A stretch of 64,000 nucleotides of DNA from Hoplostethus atlanticus. Its lineage: Eukaryota > Chordata > Actinopteri > Trachichthyiformes > Trachichthyidae. Made by a program: the position numbers and the translations under genes. The stretch is taken from positions 3,002,001 to 3,066,000 of the forward strand of contig JAXDDX010000044.1 of the NCBI GenBank assembly GCA_034670405.1, in the 5' to 3' direction. Shown piece by piece: positions 57,759-64,000 of this stretch. Each line of letters begins with the position of its first letter. Position 1 is the stretch's first letter. The notes beneath the pieces are model-generated. The model was not told where the DNA came from. It saw only the letters and a list, made by a program, of their open reading frames with translations, and searched no databases.

Positions 57759-58200
57759 GGTAGGACCAACTTGTGACTAACATTTATAATTCATTTATAA
57801 TAATTGTTAGTTGATGTTTTTCCATCAAAGGCATAGCAATCTTCAAACAACATCACCAGACTTTCCTAAATAGGAAGGTTCATTTCTAATCATCGCTCCA
57901 TATTTTGTGTAGCATTTATGCCACAGCAGCCTGTGTGGTACTGGATGTCTTAGACCTGATGAGTTTGTTAGAGTTTCCTAGCAGAGGAATGTCTGGTCCT
58001 GGGGGGTTCATATGTTGTCGGGCTAGATTTCTGGGGCTCTGCAAACATGTGTGTCTGTATGGGATCCCCCTGTTCCCTGGCACATAGTGTAAACATGTCC
58101 ACGAGGGACAAGTGGTGCCTTGTTTATGTATGAAACTGGGGTGAGCTGGTGAAAACATTTTCTCTTGAATAACAATAAATATTCATTGAACTGTTACCCA
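57759..58200 (+). other. uts2r: Probable uts2r 3' UTR with AATAAA signal
   Basis: The first canonical AATAAA after the stop is at 58174-58179, followed by TATTCATTGAA. This predicts a 3' UTR of about 430 bases. No transcript evidence is available. Confidence 0.5.
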
Positions 58201-60095
58201 ATTCATAACTCAAAGATATCTAACGATCTGTTCCATCTTGCTCTTTCTCTAAAAGCCCTAATCCATAATGGCAATATGGCACCAGTCTGGTGAAGCAGTT
58301 TTGCCCCACTACTGGCATCACGGCTTTGATTTGATTAAGTGGATTGAAGATATTTTTTCACCCACAGATTGACTATCTGAGCTTTTGATGCAGGGACTGA
58401 GAGGATGTGACAACTAGACATTTCATATTTTCATGATGATTATCTTGGTAAATCAAAAACTGAGGTAAACAGATCTGAATTTTAAAGTTGCTGTAGCTAC
58501 AGTTACTAGAGTACTGGAATAATAAGGACAACCACATCATTCACCCAACAATGTATTGTCAAGTAGAATAGATCTACTCTACTATACTGCTCTAGTAAAT
58601 ACACTCCGGTAGGTTAGCAGTCTTTCAGGATCATCACATATGTAGTAGCCTGTTAGCCAAAAAGTCCACACCTTTTACTCAAAACTGTGCTGGCTCAATC
58701 TAGTTGTAACTAAAATATTCACCAGCAAAAACTATTTTTTTGTTGTACATAGGCAACATTACATCAGGCAACAGAACATATTAGCCAGACTGTAACACCG
58801 GGGGACATCACTCAATACAAGGTGAGAGAGCGCCATTTGGTGTTAGGGGTTAAGTCTCTGAACATTGACTGACTAATCAATTGACTGACCTGAATTTGGC
58901 TCCTGATGCTAACGCCTTGCGCCCTGTGGAAAATATCTTGCACCCTTACACAAGTTTACTACCGTTCCAAGCAGTTAGTGAGTCATCTTTGCAGCAGTGA
59001 TGTAAATCACCAGCACCCTGGGACTCAAGGGGTCACCAGTTTTTAGTTTATAAAAATTGCTTATTTTCCATGTATGAATTATGACACTTTAAGCTCATAA
59101 TAATTTACGTGAATTGTATGTTGCCACTGAATTCTGGCTTTATTGTCAAATACCTAGAGTATCGTAATGGTATTACTGTGGCCACATCTCAACAAAGCCA
59201 TAGAATAACTCTAAAACTCAGTTTCCACAGTTATTTTATATGGCCTCAACTTTTCCCTGCAACAATTCCTTTTACAGTATGAATCCTTTCAGGTTCTGCC
59301 GTCTTTCCACCCTAGGTCTAGGTTCAGCTATCTGCATTTTCAACTGTCAGAGTTTGTTTGCCCTTTTTTGTACAAAGCAGTTTATAAGGAATGGTTTTCA
59401 TTTTCCATTGAATTATTTTTTGTTTTTCTCTCTCTCTTTTGTGATGTTTTTCATTTTGCGGTGGCTTGGTTGAAATCCTTGTGGATATTGCGTATTTCTC
59501 AGCTCTGGGGTGGGCGTTGTTTAAGAGAAACGCTGCTGAGGGATTTGAGAGCTTCTGAAGTAGTCTTCAGCTGAAGCAATCTGTGTGTGCGTGTGTGTGT
59601 GTTCATGTATGTGTCGATCCGTCTGGGTGACTGTCTCATACATTAAAGTTGGTCTTAAAAGTTCCTTGGAGAGGAAGCTGGGGGATTGTGCTGAGCTGTA
59701 TGCAGTGAAGGAGAATGAATGGTGAAGAGAAGGGCAAGAAGTTGGGGGGGGGGGCAGACACACGTGCTCGTGGTGAAGGAGAAACACCGATGATGGCATT
59801 TGAAAAAATATCATTCAGTAAACTTATTTTTTCTTTCTCTATTTTATGTTCCATAATAATGTCAAATTGAATTACAATGAATCACAGAAGAAGGAAAAAA
59901 CATTTTTTATGATCCCAGTCATAACTTTCTACTCAGCTAATACATTGGTTGTGCTTACCCTTGATTACTGGGTGGTGTGTGTCCAGGGCTGCCTATTGAG
60001 AGAGTAGTGGTGAGTCATCTATTCCTGCTCTCTGCCTTAGAACATGTGTGACACCTACCATAATTCACAAGGGCACAGCATGTGGATCTATATTT

Positions 60096-60096
<1 letters not shown>

Positions 60097-60150
<54 letters not shown>
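60097..60150 (+). repeat. (CA)27 microsatellite
   Basis: Uninterrupted CA dinucleotides. Confidence 0.97.
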
Positions 60151-60153
<3 letters not shown>

Positions 60154-62148
60154 TCGGTTCTATGGAGGTGAATATGTGTGGGACAGAGAATGCAACATAG
60201 ACACTCAGAGCCTGGATGTCTTCAGTACATAAGCTCCTCTGACAGACGTTGTACAGTCCACACTCTGCCGAGCACGATCATCTGGCATAATGTGCCGTGA
60301 TTTAAACCGACAAGGGGAAAACATCACATTGTTGATGTTCCTTCATCAACAACAATAAACTGTCCTTAAATTATACTGACATAGAAACAGTTTCTATACA
60401 AACAGAGCGTGATTTTACAGCTATCAGAAACTTGGCAAGCCACCAGAAAGAAAATCCTCTGCATTGCATTGAGTCTGCATTGATATTCTCCTTCTGTGGC
60501 AGAACAGGCAGCGTGGTTAAACAACCTGGGAGAAAGCAGTGATAAGACAGGAGAGAAAAACTTCAATATAATCTGGTCTTTCTTCACTGAGAAAAGAATG
60601 TATATATTATCTCTTTTGTCAGACAACTATAGAAAATGGAGATTTCTAGCTGACTAATAAATACGTATAAAGCCAGACCTTTTTAATCTATTTCCACAAT
60701 GGCATTTTATTCATTGTGGAGTTCTAAGTCACCAGATAGCGTCCCCTTTCCCCCACTGCCTCCCTCCCTATCTTGACAGTGACATTTCCTTGTTTTTTTT
60801 ATATTCATACTTGGCTCTGGTCCCTTTTTCAGTGAAACTGGCTCTTCTACTGGACATCTTTGATCTCCAGCTGAAGTAACTTCAGTTCCACAGCCATGAG
60901 AGTTTACAGGACCAGCACCCTGTTCACGACTGCTATCTGACATGTATGAGAAAAACATTAAATCTGTGCTGCTGACGATGTTGATGGTGACTATTGGAAA
61001 GTGGTGCATATTAAGAATGATTTGACTATAGTACCTTTGGAAAATCAATTTAGGATTTGTTGAAAAACTCAATGGGTCATGAGAATGCAGTTGTAAGGCA
61101 TTTTACTCTTAGACTAGTCTCTTAAATCTATTTAAAACACACCCGACTTCCATTTATTTGTTTCCACATACATTTTTGTAAAACTGCCCCATGACAATTT
61201 ATGAGCATACGCTTTTTTTTTGCACTAAAATCTAAAATGGCCCATAAATATTCCCTCAAACATCACATGAAAGGTCCCCATGGTGACAGTTGTCTGGCTT
61301 ACTATGTGGAAGTGCATGCATGCATGGAGATAGCATTGCTGCAACGCTACCAGAGCAGGAAGCAGCTAATGGACAATCTGCGCAATAGGAAATAGCGGGA
61401 AGCAAGTTTGTTTAGCAATTACTGCTGAGGCCTCTTATGACCTAGTTATGGTTAGGGCTGTGGTTTAATATTTACTACAGTGGCAAGGGTATTGTATATG
61501 TAGTTATGCTCAGAAAGTTATGAAGTGAACCAGGGAATTCTTTCCATTCTCGTTCATATCATCCAATCCCTTCTATGGCAACATGGTACACACACTGTAG
61601 CAGTTATAATTCAGAAGTTATCTACAAAGCAAAATCAGATTGGGCTCAAAGGAGCGGTCTCTGGGTTCTTGAAACAACACAGCATGGGCTATTGCATGAA
61701 AGAGACACAATCACCAAACAAACAAACACAGAGATAGTGCAGATGCAGCATGCAACATGTTTACATCATCTCCTTGTTCCTATGATACATAACATAACCC
61801 CAACGTGACATGTTCCCAGAAGGGAAAAACACAGTAGTACATCTTTCATTGTCATAATGGCATTTCTAAACATCTGACCTTTGCTCCCAGATAAGGAGAG
61901 GAAATTAGTCAGCAGAGGAAGTGGAAATTTTAATACTGAGAAAAGCTATATGGGAGGTATTTAGCTTCAAATAGGGCCAGCCAGGCCAGAATCGAAAAGG
62001 TGCTTGATGACAGAGTTCACAGAAGAGAACATGAGTTTGGTTTCTCTCTATAGCCAGTAGATATAACACAATAGTGAATTAACCTTTTCCTAGTCCATGA
62101 AAGTTTTTACATTTGCTATTCTAAAAACCCGGCGTTGAATAAATAGCA

Positions 62149-62351
62149 GAACTGGGTAGTTAGCATGAGCGATGGCCACCATGGCTGAACAGACAAATGA
62201 AAGAGCGGCACCTACAGAAACTCAAACTTCATCACCAGAAAATCCAAGAAAAAATACGTCACAGTACTGGACACACTGTCAACAAAATAACGTAAAAAAT
62301 AGGAACTCGACGTTTACCACTTCAAATGCCACCATAGAAATGTACCTATAG
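62149..62351 (+). repeat. Interspersed repeat with small open frame (copy B)
   Basis: Counterpart of 38567-38720. The frame 62172-62351 (59 codons) starts MATMAEQTNERAAPTETQTS and keeps ENPRKNT-QYW-HC. Over the first 36 codons 26 residues are identical to copy A, and the alignment needs no gap. Confidence 0.7.
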
Positions 62352-64000
62352 TTTTAACATTTGGCATTGATATTTGAAGACACCATGATTTTGGAGTCAG
62401 TTTCCTGTAGGTTTACAGTGAAATCCATGCATGGATACTTGAATTAATCCTCTAGCAAATATTATCACATAAATGTATTTCATATATCTTCATTCTACAT
62501 GTACATCTACAATTCCATACAAATGAGAAGAGAAAAACACATGCCTCAACTATCATTAGAGCTGGGTATGCATGAAATAGTCATTCCTCACAGACTTGAC
62601 ATATTTTACCATGCTCCATCTGATGTTATAATAGCAGTAATCCCATGTCGAATGCTGCACACATCACCCCCACTCAAGGGTCATCCTCATCTGCCACTGG
62701 GTATGCCAGAGCATGTTAAAGAAATGACAGAGGACTCATTAAATGGGTTTTCATCTTAATCCATTTTCCTGTTTTACTCTATACAAATTAGATTGAGGCA
62801 GCCAAAAGAAATAGCAGTTGAGCCGAGTGTGTCTTGGTTGCACAATCAAGCAGAGGTCACAAAAGGTCATACTAACACACACACAGACACACAGACACAC
62901 ACCAACTCCTTCTCTTTCATTCATGAGAGTGAAAGTGCCGTTTATTTGTAAGTTGATTACATTGGCTATACTCATTTTGGGAATGGGAAAGCCATTCACC
63001 TCATAGATGATAGACAAAATTGGCTGCAGTCTGTATTGTCTGGAAAGGTCCCTGCCACTACAGTGATCTATAAGCACCTTGCTTCACTCCCAGCTGCTGT
63101 TCTGCGAGATTACATGGAGACTTGAGATTGATTGGGTGTCCTCTTACCTGATTCCATGTTACAACCCTTATTTCGAAAGGGCTCAAGTTGATGAAACGTG
63201 GGCTTCTCTGGTGATTTGATTCATCGATAACGGTATTGCTTTGCTAGTACACTTTCTGCTGGGTCAGACTCCTTTGGCTTTATCTGATTAAAAAACATAA
63301 CGTTTAGGTGTCCTCGTGTGTCTCATTCCTCATTCTGGGATTTTCTTGTATTAGGCATTGAGTCTTTTCCTCACTGCTGGCACCCTTTTATCAGTGGCTG
63401 TAACTGCTGTCTTTTTTCAGAGCTGCCTTTTCACTGCCTTTTTGTGCTCCATGCATTTCAACTTTCAACTACTTCAACTTTTCTGAAAAGCACTGCACTT
63501 TTCACATTCAAATGATAGTTGGGATGATGCCACAGAGACATAACTCGCCCATAGCGATTTTTTTTCCCCTCACCAAATTATGTGTTTCATCCCTACGCTT
63601 CCCCAGTCCTCCGCTGGAGCTTTTCTGGAAGAAAAAGAAGGCTACTGAACACAAGTGCTAAAGTGATAGTTAACCACTTCTTGGGCACTTTCAGACCAAG
63701 GCCTTTCATTCGGTGCTTACATGCCCTCTAGCACATCAGAGGGTTACTGTTGCTGTCAGGTGCACATGAGCCCCTGGGAGGGGGAAAATAAGGTAGACAT
63801 TTAACAGAAAGACTAGGAGAGGTTCAGAATGTGTTGAAAATGAATGATAAAAAAATAATGGAGGAGGGGAACATAGACTCAGTGGAAAGAGGAGAAAATA
63901 GATGGGATTTCTCTGACAGTGGAGAACAAAAAAACTGGTAGGCTATACATAGGTGAATGATAAGACTTTTGATTAAAGCATTGGTGTGCATGTGTGTGTA

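Larger units (their letters stand above)
58201..64000. other. Gene-free region downstream of uts2r
   Basis: No coding match on either strand. Contents: a G run near 59744-59754, (CA)27 at 60097-60150, a second copy of the small-frame repeat (62149-62351) and short CA tracts near 62875-62901. Remaining sequence is AT-rich and looks unique. Confidence 0.65.

Overview
This window is vertebrate nuclear DNA, almost certainly from a ray-finned (teleost) fish. Evidence seen: multi-exon genes with GT-AG introns; very dense (CA)n, (GT)n and (CT)n microsatellites; tRNA-derived SINEs, non-LTR retrotransposon tails and short inverted-repeat DNA transposons of the kinds common in fish genomes; and protein matches to vertebrate families only. 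There are no bacterial operons, no CRISPR array and no stand-alone RNA gene that I can support.

Two genes are recognisable, both on the + strand. (1) Positions 6911-27580 hold the last 12 coding exons of a T-type voltage-gated calcium channel alpha-1 subunit, best matched to CACNA1G (Cav3.1). They encode the whole of homologous domain IV (S1 to S6 with the pore loop) and the complete cytoplasmic C-terminus. All exon phases join into one open frame of about 927 residues ending at TGA 27578-27580. The earlier exons (domains I-III and the III-IV linker) and the promoter lie before the window. (2) Positions 56168-57758 hold a complete two-exon coding sequence for a urotensin-II receptor (UTS2R-type class A GPCR, 364 residues) with a phase-0 intron before TM6, and probably a non-coding 5' exon further upstream. 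The channel and the receptor work independently: one is a low-voltage-activated calcium channel of excitable cells, the other a Gq-coupled receptor for urotensin-II peptides. My recollection that both human genes lie on the long arm of chromosome 17 would fit conserved linkage.

Layout: 1-6910 intron of the channel gene, microsatellite-rich; 6911-15015 domain IV exons, with an ~840 bp G-rich minisatellite in the first intron; 15016-27580 C-terminal exons separated by introns rich in transposable elements (four copies of one MITE-like family in the window, three of them in these introns; a 1516 bp inverted-repeat transposon with nested insertions at 21755-23270); 27581-28410 probable 3' UTR; 28.4-54 kb a gene-free stretch with retrotransposon tails, a solo LTR with a perfect 5-bp target duplication (41104-41707), tRNA-SINEs and a long pyrimidine tract; 54-58.2 kb the receptor gene; 58.2-64 kb no gene seen.

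The most interesting items outside the genes are (TG)n tracts abutting two successive 3' splice sites of the domain IV voltage-sensor exons, the inverted-repeat transposon whose empty site can be read from another copy of its host repeat in the same window, two near-perfect hairpins, and an interspersed repeat whose two copies share an open reading frame. I do not see a new multi-gene system and do not claim one.
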